Part shown: positions 49,450 through 61,964 of the stretch, piece after piece
Layout of the letters: each line of letters starts with the position of its first letter
Numbering within the stretch: the first letter of the stretch is position 1
NCBI GenBank assembly: GCA_035222895.1
Contig: JAVYIG010006786.1
Location: 1-64,000, forward strand
Source of the DNA: Strongylocentrotus droebachiensis
Taxonomy: Eukaryota; Echinodermata; Echinoidea; Camarodonta; Strongylocentrotidae
Direction of reading: 5' to 3'
DNA length: 64,000 nucleotides
Position numbers and translations under genes: made by a program
Notes under the pieces: generated by a model
What the model was told of the DNA's origin: nothing
The model's input: only the letters and a program-made list of their open reading frames with translations
Database searches by the model: none

Positions 49450-52400
49450 CGCCCTCTCTTGCTTATCGGCATACATGTTCGCACTTGTGAAAGGCAATGT
49501 TTTGTATCTGTTCCTGATCAGTGTTCCTATTGTCAAGCTATGCATACTGTTGTTATGATCATTGTGAAGTCAGGCAATATATTGGGCTTGCTTTCATATT
49601 TGCTATTAAACAGCATAGACTGCCTGTCTGCACAAGTGCAAAGTTCTATGTCTTGAAATATTCTCTTCTATAATTCCTTTTTCAATGGTGCTTAGTTGGA
49701 TCTTGTATAGATTATATTTTGGGCATTTAATAAAGCAAAAAGAAAATTGGAGGTACTTAAATTTTGGGAATTTGGTACTTCTTTCCAGGAAAGTGCAAAT
49801 CAAAAACATGATTGTAATTTTCCAAAATATGTTTTGAAATGAAATCTGCTTTAGGTGGATTGGCTTTATATGAGTGAATGCTGACTGAAAATGGAAAATA
49901 AATAGCCCATAAGTGTGTCTTTATGAGGCTCAGCTAAAAGAAAGAATAATTTCTTAAAAATTACGGCTTTTAATTGATTTATGTTCTGTTTTTCTTGTTT
50001 TATTCCCCTGCATTCCTAATAGTTTGTATTGTCACTATTCTCAAAATAGAGAAGAAAGGAGAAACAAAAATCTAGAGATGGCAGAAGAAATTTCATTTAT
50101 AAGAAGAAAAACTACAAAGGATGCTTTAACTTGTGACGTCATATTAGTACAGGCAGAATTGCCATCAAAAGTACATTGTACATTTAACCTTCAAGACCTG
50201 TGTACTCTTGAAAAATGTACTGGAGAATTAATACCAAATATAAAGTGTACTCAGTACTCTTGCTTGCTACTATTACATTGTTTTTGTATCACAATTTGAA
50301 AAATACTACTATTGCCATTAGTTTGATGATTATCATCATTTCTATCATCACAGATGTGTGTTTTTATGCATATATTATGCTTCTTTTATCAACCTTTATG
50401 AAAAGGTACTACTTATTGCCTCATGTTTATCTCAACATTCTATAGAAATATACAGTACCAAATTTTTAGTCAGAAGAATACCTATATTGATGATATATAT
50501 ATATATATATTATTGTGTATACAATGCTTTATTGATATTTGTGTTGCCAGAAAGTACATAGCAAAGACAGTACTAGAATGCGTCAGATGATTTAGTTATG
50601 TTTTATTTTATTTTCTGTTTATTTCAATAATGAGAGATTTACTTGAGAGAAAAGAGATGAAGTTGTTTGAACTAATTGAGTAAGAATTTGTATGTTGGGA
50701 CAGAAAATTAAAAAATTAAAAAACTTTGAAAACAATGTCCTATTTATCCATTGCCGATAGTTTTGTTGCTTTATGAAGACAAACGTTTATAAGTGAATAA
50801 GGCTCCTTATGAAAATTGAGAAAAGGGGGTTTATTGAATATTTTTTTTAAAGCTTGAGTTCAAGATTTGACTCAAATTCTCCCATTTTCTTTTAGATATA
50901 CTTGCTTGTATTCTGTTTTCAGACATGCTAACAGAACTTTTTAAAGTGTGGACCAAAGTATGATGGGATCCATGGCTTGTGTTTATTTTTCACAATACAC
51001 TCGCCCATCTTAGCAACATTTTCTTTTTTCCATCGTCTCTAAACTACATATCAGGAGGAGTCGAGAGGGAAAATTTAATTGCTATATTTACCGGCTAATG
51101 AAAGCGTCAAGATAAAAACAAGTTTGTCCTTCATGATTGTCTTGTTTTGGATTTTAATTTTACTCTTTGTAATGGTTTTGCTACAAAGATGAAAATAGTG
51201 AAGCCATACAAAAGAAGAACGACTCCCAACAATTAAAAAAAAAATACTTTTAATAAAGTAAAAAGGAGAATTAAAAATTTAATTGCTATATTTACCAGCT
51301 AATGAAAGCGTCAAGATAAAAACAAGTTTGTCCTTCATGATTGTCTTGTTTTGGATTTTAATTTTACTCTTTGTAATGGTTTTGCTACAAAGATGAAAAT
51401 AGTGAAGCCATACAAAAGAAGAACGACTCCCAACAATTAAAAAAAAAAATACTTTTAATAAAGTAAAAAGGAGAAAAACATCAGAAAAATAGATTTGGAA
51501 TCATTAGTGAGTGTAAAAACAAACTAATAGCAAAGCAAAAGGGAGCTATGTATAAACAAAGAGATCTGTTTTAAAGAAGATAAAAGAATAGGTATAGTTA
51601 TTTGATTTTTGTTCTTCTTTCTGATGTTAAAGCAACCAAATTTGTTATGAGTAGACTCTCATTGATATCATTCCTTTGTCATCTCTTTTGTGTTTTTCTT
51701 TCGTGCGATTTATGCCTTGCTTCTAAGAGGGGTTCAATGAAAATATTTTTGTGGGCAAACAACTCTCTCTTTCTCTCTGAGAAAAAATGTGCATGTTATT
51801 TAGAAAGCTGTCTCTCTCAATTTATATGTTTTACAAATCTATATATCAATGAAAATATTATCTATTATACTGTCTGCATATTATTTACTTTATCTCTGTA
51901 TTTTCTTGTCTATAATATTTTATGCATGTTCAGAATTATATTGCAATAGCTATTACTAGAAATTGGTGGAAGGGAAATGAATTCCCCCACAGATATAATA
52001 GACTGTTCCTATTTCTTTGTTGGTGGTTGCATGTGAGCCAATCCACTTAAACAAATGGGGAGGTGTTTGCATCTTAGGGAAGTATTGATGGACCAAATGA
52101 AAATTCTTTCCAATGAGTTTGTCAAGGAATATATTTCTGCACCAAATATGTATATCTATCCATGAAATATCAAGCCAATTTGTACTTATAATTAATTATG
52201 CTAATATGTTGAAATGATATTTTGAAATGGTATTTTGTTGCATATATACTAACACGATGTGATACATTGTCTAGCTTGCCACTTCAAACAGCTCAAACAT
52301 TTATTTTGATTTAATTTAATTTAATTTAATAATTTGATTTAATTTAATTTAATTCAAAATGAGATATATTACTGTGTGTAAGCAAGGTACTATTGTTATA

Positions 52401-55400
52401 AATGTATGGATAGTAAACTTGCATCGAAGAATGCTATTCGCGTTTAAAACGTGAAAACATGATATCTATACCCTCAGACATGTTGTATGCCAAACACAAA
52501 AGTCTTCAAAACAATGCATCTCAAAATGATTTACATCTAGCAAAAATTAATGATACACCCTCCAACTGTCTTAATTTGAGTACTCTTGGTGAATTCTAAA
52601 GATTGTAAAGGAAAAGACGATATTGATGCATGGAGCTCAGTATTTAGTCCAAATATCTGTAGGCGTTTATTCTTTTAAGAGTTTGGATACTGATTGTACA
52701 AAAACTAGACCATATTATAATGTTTGTTATATTTTTTTTGCAATGAAAGAATCTCAGTTGAAGTAGAAGCTCTAAAATTTATTTTTATCTGGCAATCCTG
52801 CAACTCAATTTTTGCTTTAAAACCCTTCATTATGAAACAACTCTTTTGAAACAAATGAGGGGCCATTAAATTGTTCAAATATTAATTGTTGTGGTGCTTC
52901 TCTGCAATTAAAAAATATTAAAAGGTTAAAGTTCTAAATATAACTTCTATTAAGGTGATTTCTGTCTGATCTTAAGAAGAATTAAGACAAGGCAACAATC
53001 TTTGAAAACAACTCGAGATAAAATTGTTTTGATGAAAACCTGAGAATTTGATGCAAGATAATATTAATTTTTGAAATTATATCATAGTGGGCTACTTTGA
53101 GATGTTTTTTTATTGGTTAACTTATCTTTGATGAAGAAATTCAGAGGAAAACTTGGCCAATGTAAAACATTAATCAATCCAACAGTCATTGATTTGTTGT
53201 TGTTGTAATTCTAATTATGGCATATATACACATAAATTAATCCCTTAGATTTGTGGTGTAAATGTGCAAAAAAAATTAAAGTAGTGATTATATTATGGAT
53301 GAACATAATAAAGATGAACATAACAAGGTAATGCAAGCACTAACTGGAAGATATATCCTAATTCTGAATACCGGTAGTATAAATAAAATGCATTGAAACA
53401 GTAGCAGACATTCTAGAATATTATATGGCAAACATATCAGTTGTGTAAATGTGAAAAAATGAAATTAGTTTAATCTCTAATGCTCAGAGGTTTACTTGAT
53501 AAACAGATGTGAACCTGTCATTTGTAAAGAGACATATTATTTTATATTTTGAAATCTTTATGGAAACAACTTGTAGAAAGAACCAAGAAAGCTACAAAAA
53601 TAAATGAAACAAGAAAAGAAAAAATTAAGACTCTCCTATAAGATAGAGATATATCTACATAGCAAATATCTAAAATGAAAAGGAGAATGTTAACAATTTT
53701 TTTTTTCAGGGTTACTTAAATTAATTTGTAAGAAGGGCATTTGAGCCTTGTTCTTGCCTCTTAGAATGATGTCATGATGCCTGCCTTGAGAGGATGAAAA
53801 TAATGGCTGTTTTTTAAAATTTATTTAAAGAATGGATATATATTCATTAATTCATTAATTTGAACTGATTTTAGAAATGTACAAATCGAAACACATTCTA
53901 CTTAATTTCACAGCTTTTGTTTATTTTTCAATTTAGTTGCCTTTCTCCCATTTGTATTCTAATGAATAAGGGTTTGAGCATCTTACATTTTTGCCAAAGT
54001 CTGTGGATGAAATTTTGGTTGCAGTTATCATAATACCAAACTAATCAAAAGTCTAGTATTTGTAAAAGAAAAAGCAAATTTAGGGATTGATCTAGTAAAG
54101 CTTGATAACAAAGTAGATTCAAAGTTGGAGTATGAAATACAGAGCTTGTTGGTATAAAAATATGGTATATAATTATATTAGAAATGAATTATTTGTGTGA
54201 AATATGAAAATTGACAAAAATATGTCAAGAAAAGACAGCTCATTGAGAGAGAATATTATGATTTATTTGTAAATGTAGGAAATATATATATATATCAGTG
54301 TAATAGTTTATCTTGTATGCAAAGATATTAGTAGTGGTGCAAATCTTATCCAGCAAACTTGTTCTGAAAATGATACCGGTATTTGATTTGTCGCTGTGCC
54401 TATTTTATTTTAATTTATTTTTATTTTGTGTTATCTGTGTACTATGGGCAGAGAATGTGGTATTTTTTGTCATCATGCAACCAAAGATGTGTGTCCTCTG
54501 TTCATGTGCATCTCAACAAGTTTTTTATTTTATTTGTTATAGCCGTATGATGGCAATGATACAGTTTTGATCATATGGGAAATATATTGTGGAACAAAAA
54601 CATTATTTTTTGGCTCGGCAATATATTGGGGCAAGTTTTGTATCCCATATTATAACAAGTTTCAGGGAATATGGAACATGGTTGCCATAATATTTTATCT
54701 GATCCAAGCTACAGTAGGGCTACCATCTTAACCTGTTACCTATCGGCACTTGGTTTTCCCTGTGTTCAACCTACATGTATATGGGATATGAATATTATGG
54801 AGTCAATGGTTAATTGGATCACCAGGTATACCTAGTAGTAAACTATTTGATGTGGTTGATTGGCCTAACTTATGGGACAAAATAGTTTGTACTTGCCCAT
54901 GTACTCTTAACACGTCTGTACACCATCCTGATGTACAGTTAATTAAAACAAAACTTGTCATTTTCTTTTTATGACATTCCCACATTTTATTGAAGTCTGC
55001 ACTTTTGCAAAACAAACATTTCTGAATTGATGTTTTTTAGATGTTCAGTTTTTCACATTTCTTTGAAAAATATGGTCTTCTCTTTTAGAATATGCCTTTT
55101 ATGTAGAAGTACTTTTTTTTATCTTTCTTGTTTAAAGTCCTGTTGGGGAAGTTTTGTTTTTGACCAAATTCTAGTTCTATTCCAGATTTTTAGAAGTGCA
55201 TGTTAGAACATTTCCTAACAATTTTGTTGTAATTCATCATTAGAAAGAGTTAATTATCATACTAATTTGTGATTGGTGAGAAATGCTTTGAAATAGGAAA
55301 AAGCAAGACGTTACTGTTCATTTATGTGAAAACATGTTATTTCGTGATTTAATGATTCCTCTTGTTACAGAAAATTAACAATGATAATTTGTTTGTAACC

Positions 55401-56690
55401 TGCTTGTGTTAAAAAATGAAATCAACCTTGCCAGGAATTCCTTTGAAACATCTGCTTCATTTAAAAAAAATATATTAAGGGGACTAAGCAGTTAAAATTA
55501 ATTTGTGTACAGCTAGTTTGTATGAATTGACTTCAAAATCTAAAGAGAACTATAGTTATGGATTGTCAACAAATGAAAGGATAACATAAAACCTCAAATA
55601 TGGAACCAAAGTCAATCTTAGGTTTCCTTATGTGCCCTTGTCGATGCGAATGCATGTAGAAATGGGCATGCAATAGGGGTTCCTTCCACAGGATGTATGG
55701 TCATGTGTTTCTTTATAATCCTTTACAATTAACATATTGAATGGAGGGTTACACATTTTGGAATTTATTTTGTACAGACAAGCCATAAACAAAATATTTC
55801 AGTCACTATAGCTCTAGAAATGTTATTGTAACAACTATAACAAAAACAAGTCCTTTAATTTCATTGAATTTCATTCTTCAAATTTGATTGCATACTCATA
55901 CATGTCATACGTACTTAATACCTCATCTTTGTCTTGTAATAATGGTGAAAATTTCAACTGTATGTATTGAACAAACTTGCACACGTCTACAGCAATTTCT
56001 TTTTTCATGAAGCTAAATTTGCTTTTATTTTTGCCATGTTATAATTACATTTTGAAATCTATATGCTTAATAGCTGAAATGTCTTGCTCTATATATTTGT
56101 CATGCATTGTAGTAAAACTAATTGTAGAATCTATACAAAGAATAACATATTATTACATTATGAAAATAGAAGATTATTATGTTTGTACTATTAAGTGTTA
56201 TGTAAAAGTTATTGTTTTTATATGTTCATGTCATGTGTACACTATATATGCCAGTCTACTGCAAAGTACATATATGTATATAACTTGCGATGTTAATCTA
56301 CTTTTTTAAGGTCACAAAACTAAAAAATGACAAAAATATTGTACTATGAAAAGTTACTCCACCTCATCTACGTAGCCATTTTATACTTGAAAGCGTGCAT
56401 TTTGGAAAGATTGGTTGTTTATCTTGCAATGACCGCTTCTAGCGTCTTATGATTATTTATTATGTTTAGGTCTTTTATTCTTTGATATATAGATGATATA
56501 ATGCAAAAAGAGGGATTACTAGTTTAAGAACAGGTTAGGCCACATTATGTACTATACTACGACAACTATTATGTAGCGTCAACTCAGTGCTCAGAATATC
56601 TATTATATATATTATATATTACCAAATGATCGAATAAAAAAGTACTGTACGGAAGTATATAAGGAACGATTAATTGATGGTGTCTTTGTT
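49450..56690 (+). other. 3' UTR and AT-rich 3' flank of the zinc-finger gene
   Basis: The first polyadenylation signals after the stop are AATAAA at 49729-49734 and 49897-49902, so a short 3' UTR is possible. The next 7 kb stays AT-rich, with almost no transposon-like sequence until the purine array at 56.7 kb, so a much longer 3' UTR is also conceivable. A recent tandem duplication lies at 51071-51475 and a TTTAA pentamer repeat at about 52310-52352. No other gene was found. Confidence 0.5.
51071..51475 (+). repeat. Recent ~204-bp tandem duplication
   Basis: Copies at 51071-51270 and 51275-51475 differ only by one substitution (CCGGC versus CCAGC) and one extra A in an A run. They start AAATTTAATTGCTATATTTA and end AAAGTAAAAAGGAGAA. 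Confidence 0.97.
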
Positions 56691-56739
56691 TAATTTGTTT
56701 GTTTTTTGTTGTTGATATTTTCCCCGTGCAAGGGGGAAG

Positions 56740-57230
56740 ATAGTGATGGGAAAAGAGAGAAAGAAAGGACAAATGAAAGGGAGAGAAAGAAAGAGACAAG
56801 AAAAAGAAGCAAAGGAGAGAAGAGAAGAGAAAGAAAGAGCAAAGGGAGAGAGAGGGAAAGAGACACAAAACGGACAAGAGAGAGAGAGAGAGAGACACAC
56901 ACACACACACAAAACGGACGAGAGAAAGAGAGAGAGAGACGCAAAGGAGAGAAGAGAAGAGAAAGATACTATAGAAAGGGAGAGAGAGAGAGAGAGAAAG
57001 AAACAACAGGTGAGAGAGAGACAGAAAGACAGACAGAAGAAAAAGAAGCAAAGGAAAGAAGAGAAGAGAAAGATACTGTAGAAAGGGAGAGAGAGAGAGA
57101 AAGAGATAACACAGATCAGAGAGAGACAGACAGACAGACAGAAGAAAAAAAGAAGCAAAGGAGAGAAGAGAAGAGAAAGATACTGTAGAAAGGGACAAGG
57201 GAGAGAAAGAGAAAGAGACACAAGACAGAT

Positions 57231-57295
<65 letters not shown>
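56740..57295 (+). repeat. Purine-rich array of ~105-bp units ending in (GA)n
   Basis: Units contain AGAAGCAAAGGAGAGAAGAG, AAGAGAAAGATACTGTAGAA and AGGGAGAGAGAGAG, followed in most by GAGAGACAGACAGACAGA. Clear units begin near 56940, 57043 and 57145, with a shorter related stretch at 56800. A pure (GA)n run lies at 57235-57287. Open frames on both strands here are low complexity. Confidence 0.9.
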
Positions 57296-57299
57296 GAGG

Positions 57300-59270
57300 G
57301 GACAGTTACAATGGCTACAAGAAACCAGCAGCCTTTCAAACTAGGTTGTAAATAAATTATATCTTTCTTCCTTACAGAGACAAATAGAAAATACAGGTAA
57401 ACACCAAAATTAACTGTATTTTAAGTAAAATACACTGTAGTTAAAAAGAATGAAGACCACACAATTGTCTCTCTCTCATTCATTCGAAGGGCAGGCAGTC
57501 CGTCTATCACCTATACATATCTTTCGAGTAGATCCTATACAGCAAATTTGAGTGTGAATATTATTGTATTTTAACTACTCTCAGCTAATTTTAGAGGCCT
57601 GTAATGATAGATTCCATTACCAAGACCAGTCCTTTTTGCCAAACTTGTCACAGATCATGCATGTCTCTTTACTTGTATAATTATGCTTCATAGTAATGTG
57701 TCATAGATGAGATTCAATTCTAAACTTCCGAGAATGCATCGCAAACATTCCATTCACCCTTATGGCGATAGAGGGAGCACTTGCAAAATCTTTTGAGGAC
57801 ATACTGTGTATGATCAAATATCTTTGAATCCATGTCTGAATTTATGCCTGCTTCTTACATTGGAATGTGCATTCAGGAAAAAGTATGTAATTTGTCCTTG
57901 ATGTTCAAGTATTATAAAAGTGTGGGGAGGTGGTGTCATCCCAATTAAAGGGAGCGGGGGGGGGGGGGGGGGGGGGCTGAGGACAAGAAAGAGATAAAGA
58001 AGGGAAGAAATAGACTATGGCCCAATGAAACCGTAGGTCCATGATGGTGATGAAACCAACATTGTATCTCTTTTTAACACTGCATCTAGTTATTTTCTTC
58101 CTATCAGTATCTTTCTTAATTTTCACTCTCATTCTCTATCTTTTTTTTCCTTTCTCTCTCTCTCTCTTCACCCCCCTCCCTCCCTCCCCTCTCTCTCTAA
58201 AGAAATCAATGTAATCTTCTATCTGTATACCCTGATGTTGGTAAATTGCCACAAACTTCCTTCCCAGGGTACACCTTTCTCCCCCAAATACTCTCTCTCT
58301 TAGGCCCAAATCTTTAATATCCTCTAATGCCAAAGGAACTTTATAACAAACCATAGCTAGGTGATAACAAAAGATATGCATGTATACTTGTGTTTTTGCA
58401 AATTATAGTTTATTTATTCCGAAATTCATTTCAGTTCATAGAGATACGATGTATTGTTAGCTTTCTTTCCTATCCCACCCCAATACTGACATTCTACAGT
58501 CGTGTTATGTCCTACTGGTCAAGATGATTGATGAATGAGTATTTTACATACAAATACAAAGTTGAAACTTAAGTAAAGTAATCCTTTCTAAATAAATATA
58601 GATATTACAAAAGTAACTAGGAGTCCCATTACCATATACCTATGTTTATTCTTGATTTTAATCAGCGATATTCATTTCCTATACCATATTCACAGTCATA
58701 CAGAAATGGCAAATGGTATTTTCTATCTTTTAAAAAGATACATGTATGTTAAATTTTGAGACACTGTCATTACTGGTAGTAATAATCATACGCTTTACTT
58801 TGACACTTGGAACTCAAGTTTATCATTTCTTATTAACTATGATTTGAATGTCAACCTGTGAGACAGCCAAGGCTTAGTATTATCAATCCGCCATAACTGA
58901 GATAATACAATGCAACATAAAGCATAGTCAAGCTATCAAGCTGCAGCCTAGTTGGTGGTAATTTTTTTTTTCTTGCTTACTTTCAACAAAATTGCATTAT
59001 ATTCCTCTGCTATAAATGAAATTGTAAGGTACCAAATCTGGAGTACACAACAAACCCATAGCCTTTTCTATATTTCTAGGTAGTAGTTTGTTTACTCCAG
59101 ACTTGGTATAACACTCAATTTAAACGACAAGAGCAAACACTTATTACGCCTGAGACAGGTTGGGGTTCCAGAACTTCAGGCATTATTGGAAAGTGGCATC
59201 GTGAAAGTGGCCGAATAACATCATGTTTCAAAATCAAAAGACCTTTTATGGAGCTGACAAATGAAATATA
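57300..59270. other. Unassigned intergenic stretch between the convergent genes
   Basis: AT-rich DNA with a run of 21 G at 57956-57976 and a short pyrimidine stretch near 58138-58198. No coding exon was recognised on either strand. Confidence 0.55.
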
Positions 59271-59272
59271 TA

Positions 59273-59444
59273 CAGTCGAACCTGTCTACAGCGACCACCC
59301 AAGGGAAACAAAAAAGTGCTTGTTATAGACAGGTGGTCTTTGTAGACAGGTTCCTTTAGTACATGTTTCAATGAGAAACCATTTTCAAGGGAAACAAAAG
59401 ATGTGCTTGTTGTAGACAGGTGGTCACTAAAGCAGGTTTGACTG
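59273..59444. mobile_element. MITE with mariner-like ends
   Basis: A TA dinucleotide flanks both sides (59271-59272 and 59445-59446). The left end CAGTCGAACCTG and the right end CAGGTTTGACTG are inverted repeats with one mismatch. Inside, the phrase AAGGGAAACAAAA, TGCTTGTT, TAGACAGGTGGTC occurs twice, so the element is internally repetitive. TA duplication fits the Tc1/mariner group; no transposase is present. Confidence 0.8.
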
Positions 59445-59446
59445 TA

Positions 59447-60640
59447 GTATACTACGGCTGAAGACATACCTGTGCAAATGCATAACAAAAATGATTTGAC
59501 CCTTGTAAAAAAAATAATACAATGCAACCATTTGAAAATTAAAAAAAATATTGTAAATCTATAGCTTGATTATTTAATAATATTTGCAGAAACATGCTAC
59601 CTACATGTAGATGTGAATATACTAGAAGTCGTCTTATCCGAAGAAATTTGGTGTAAATGTTGATAAATTATCATTTGACTACTTTTTTAAAATGGAAAAA
59701 TACTTTCACTAGAATACATGCATGAATGCTGAAAGAAAATGAAGCACATGATTTGATAATGCCCTTTTGGAATCGGCACAGAAATAATATGATATCAATT
59801 CATACATGTGTGACATATACCCATCCACCTTAAACCATAAGGTCCTATTCTAACAGTTCAGTTAAACCAACTCTGAGTCTAAGCTCATGTTTAGCAAAGG
59901 AAAACTTAGACCTCACACTAACTTCCCTTTTCAAACCAGATTTTGAACAAAAAGTTTAAGCCCAGCATCTGGTATCAATTTTAGTAGAATATCAGCTTTA
60001 AAGTTTCAATATATTCTATTTAGTACTATTAACTTAAACTTATTCCTTGGATCTATTAAGACTGCAAACTGGCAACCATAATGGTCTTCTTTTCTGTGAT
60101 CTCCCTTCCTTTATTTCTCCTCCACTCTTTATTACATTCCTAATCCAACATCATACCGTGCAGTCCTTCTTTATAAAAAGCATGTTCATGTATGAAGTCT
60201 TTGGAGTTGTGGAGCTGTGTTTCAGTCTGCGATTATGTTATCATGGACAAGGACCCTGTCTATCCTTTGTCTTTTTTCTTCTTTGCCAATGTCTGAAATT
60301 TGTCTCAAAGTCTCTGTAAGGATTTTCTTAAACCTCCTTCTCTCTCTTTCCAAACCTTTTGCCTCTTCTACCTTTCTTTCTTTGCATCAATGGTTTTCTT
60401 CTTCTCTACCTCTTTCTATCTGTCTGCTTCTATCTTTCTGTCTTTATGTCTGTCCATTATTTAATGACTGGATGAATGGTTGGACAAATCATGAGACAAG
60501 ATCTCCATTCTATATCCTGGTCAATTTCCAATCTCTTCCCATCTTTGGTCTCTTCTACGATAGTCCTTCCAAGCTAAGCAAAGCAGTCCTAAATCACCAC
60601 TAGTCCACCATGCTTCCATCAGAGCTAGTCCAGGCCTTCA
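59447..60640 (-). other. 3' flank / 3' UTR side of the Derlin gene
   Basis: No coding sequence was recognised. On the minus strand AATAAA signals lie at 60110-60115 and 60128-60133, about 510-530 bases after the Derlin stop, and could end its mRNA. The stretch at about 60005-60130 is duplicated at 62975-63215. Confidence 0.5.
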
Positions 60641-60785
60641 TCAGTGCTGGTCCTGGTTCTCTTGTGGTTGGTCCTCTTCATTCTGTGGTCTCTGGTCCTC
60701 ACCCCAGTCGTATCCTCCTGGTCGTTCTTCCTCTGGGAGGGGGTTGTAGTTGGGGTCCTCGGGTGCAGTATCTAACAGCGTTTTT
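60641..60785 (-). CDS. Derlin, last coding exon (cytosolic tail)
   Basis: Read on the minus strand from an AG acceptor at 60787-60786, the exon completes the split Leu codon and encodes 47 residues to TGA (60643-60641). It contains [20 protein letters not shown], which matches the conserved Derlin-2/3 tail [14 protein letters not shown] very closely. The end is extended and acidic/Gln-rich ([13 protein letters not shown]). In Derlins this tail faces the cytosol and carries a p97-binding SHP box; here the corresponding place reads WGEDQRPQ, so the motif looks degenerate. Confidence 0.93.
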
Positions 60786-61593
60786 CTGCATGATATACAA
60801 CCAAGAGAAATATGCAGGTAAATCTTGTATGCTTTTAACATGATACCAGATATGAAGAAAACATAAAATATTCTCTAAATTCACAATCCCTTGCGGACAA
60901 CTAAAAAAGAATCAATATTTGTATTTAGGTATTCTGGTATTTTGGTATTTACTTTCAATAAAATCTTACAGGTTATGCTATGGTCACATTACCCAAAAGT
61001 AGGCTGCTCGGCGGCCGAGCGGCGAGTTTTTAACCAATTCTGCCCGGCGGCTGCCCGGCCACCGAGCGGCGGCCGCCCAGGCACCGCTCGATTTTAGGGC
61101 ATCCCTCGGTCGCCGCTGAAGTTTTAGCGCGGAGTTAAAATTTGGGCGGCGCCTGCTCACTTTTCACTCGCCGCCCAAAATACGCTCGGTGCCTGGTAGG
61201 TCGCCGCCCGGGCACCGACCTAATCGCTGGGCGAAGCCTAATTCCAGCAGCGACCGAGCAGGCTACTGATCGGCCGGTCGCTGCTCAGATTTGTGACCAT
61301 AGCTTTACAAAACATTCAAAATCATAGCACAATCAAAGTAAATTTCTGTTACAGTATGAAATTAGGATTCGGAAACAAGTCAGAAAATGCTAACTCTTTA
61401 CGTATAAATTGGCAACATTTTGTTGAAAAAACACAAAGGGAAAAATATCAATGTAATACGTTAGAGGATAAAGCTATGAGTTATAGGAATTTAAGCCACA
61501 GTCCGTGAGTCATGTCCTATATTCTACTTCATGACCAGAGCTTTGGAAATGACAGGGTACAGAATTCTTACTAGTAATGCTGCAAGTACTTAC
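60786..61593 (-). other. Derlin last intron
   Basis: An 808-base intron (minus strand GTAAGT at 61593 to CAG at 60788-60786). It carries a GC-rich inverted-repeat element at 60976-61304. Confidence 0.85.
60976..61304. mobile_element. GC-rich foldback element, Harbinger-like
   Basis: The left end TGCTATGGTCAC and right end GTGACCATAGCT are inverted repeats with only the outermost base different. TTA flanks both sides (60973-60975 and 61305-61307). A 3-base TWA target duplication is typical of PIF/Harbinger elements, so that group is inferred. The interior is very GC-rich, made of CGGCGGCCGAGCGGCG and GCCGCCCGGGCACCG words in both orientations, in sharp contrast to the AT-rich intron. No transposase frame. 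Confidence 0.7.
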
Positions 61594-61684
61594 AGTATAC
61601 CGGGTGTTTTGATGAGTTTGAAACCTCCCCTCTGAGTTGGGAAGACATCTTCTAGGAAGTAGTATATATGGCCAACAACCATAC
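61594..61684 (-). CDS. Derlin, penultimate coding exon
   Basis: On the minus strand a CCCCAG acceptor precedes GT, which completes the Gly codon from the previous exon. The 29 full codons read [20 protein letters not shown] then FKLIKTPGI, and the exon ends two bases into a Leu codon before GTAAGT. Human Derlin-2 has [20 protein letters not shown] at this place, so the match is strong and ordered. It covers the end of the last membrane segment and the start of the cytosolic tail. Confidence 0.93.
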
Positions 61685-61964
61685 CTGGGGATAAAAGGAA
61701 CAACATTAATAAAACTGTAGTAATCTTTACATGTATATTGCATGGATAAAAGTACCTTTTAACATTTTCCGTACCCGGTATTCAAAGTTGTTCTATTGTG
61801 ATGTGGTTTTGTCTGCACAATACATGCACCATTCTACTTGCAATAGAAGAATGTGTACCTTAATTCACAATGAGGGCAAACTGTCTATATTTTCAAAATG
61901 GCTTATGGCCTGCTCCTAGACCCCTTTAAAAATACTCTCCTGGGTATGGAGTGGCAAATAAACA

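Noticed and set aside
56584-57339. 251-codon minus-strand frame and 160-codon plus-strand frame
   Set aside because: Both follow from the GA-rich minisatellite; there is no domain and all frames show Ser/Leu/Phe or Arg/Glu/Lys runs.
60641-60841. 66-codon minus-strand frame as a stand-alone small gene
   Set aside because: The part below 60786 is the last Derlin exon; the residues upstream translate intron sequence before the acceptor.
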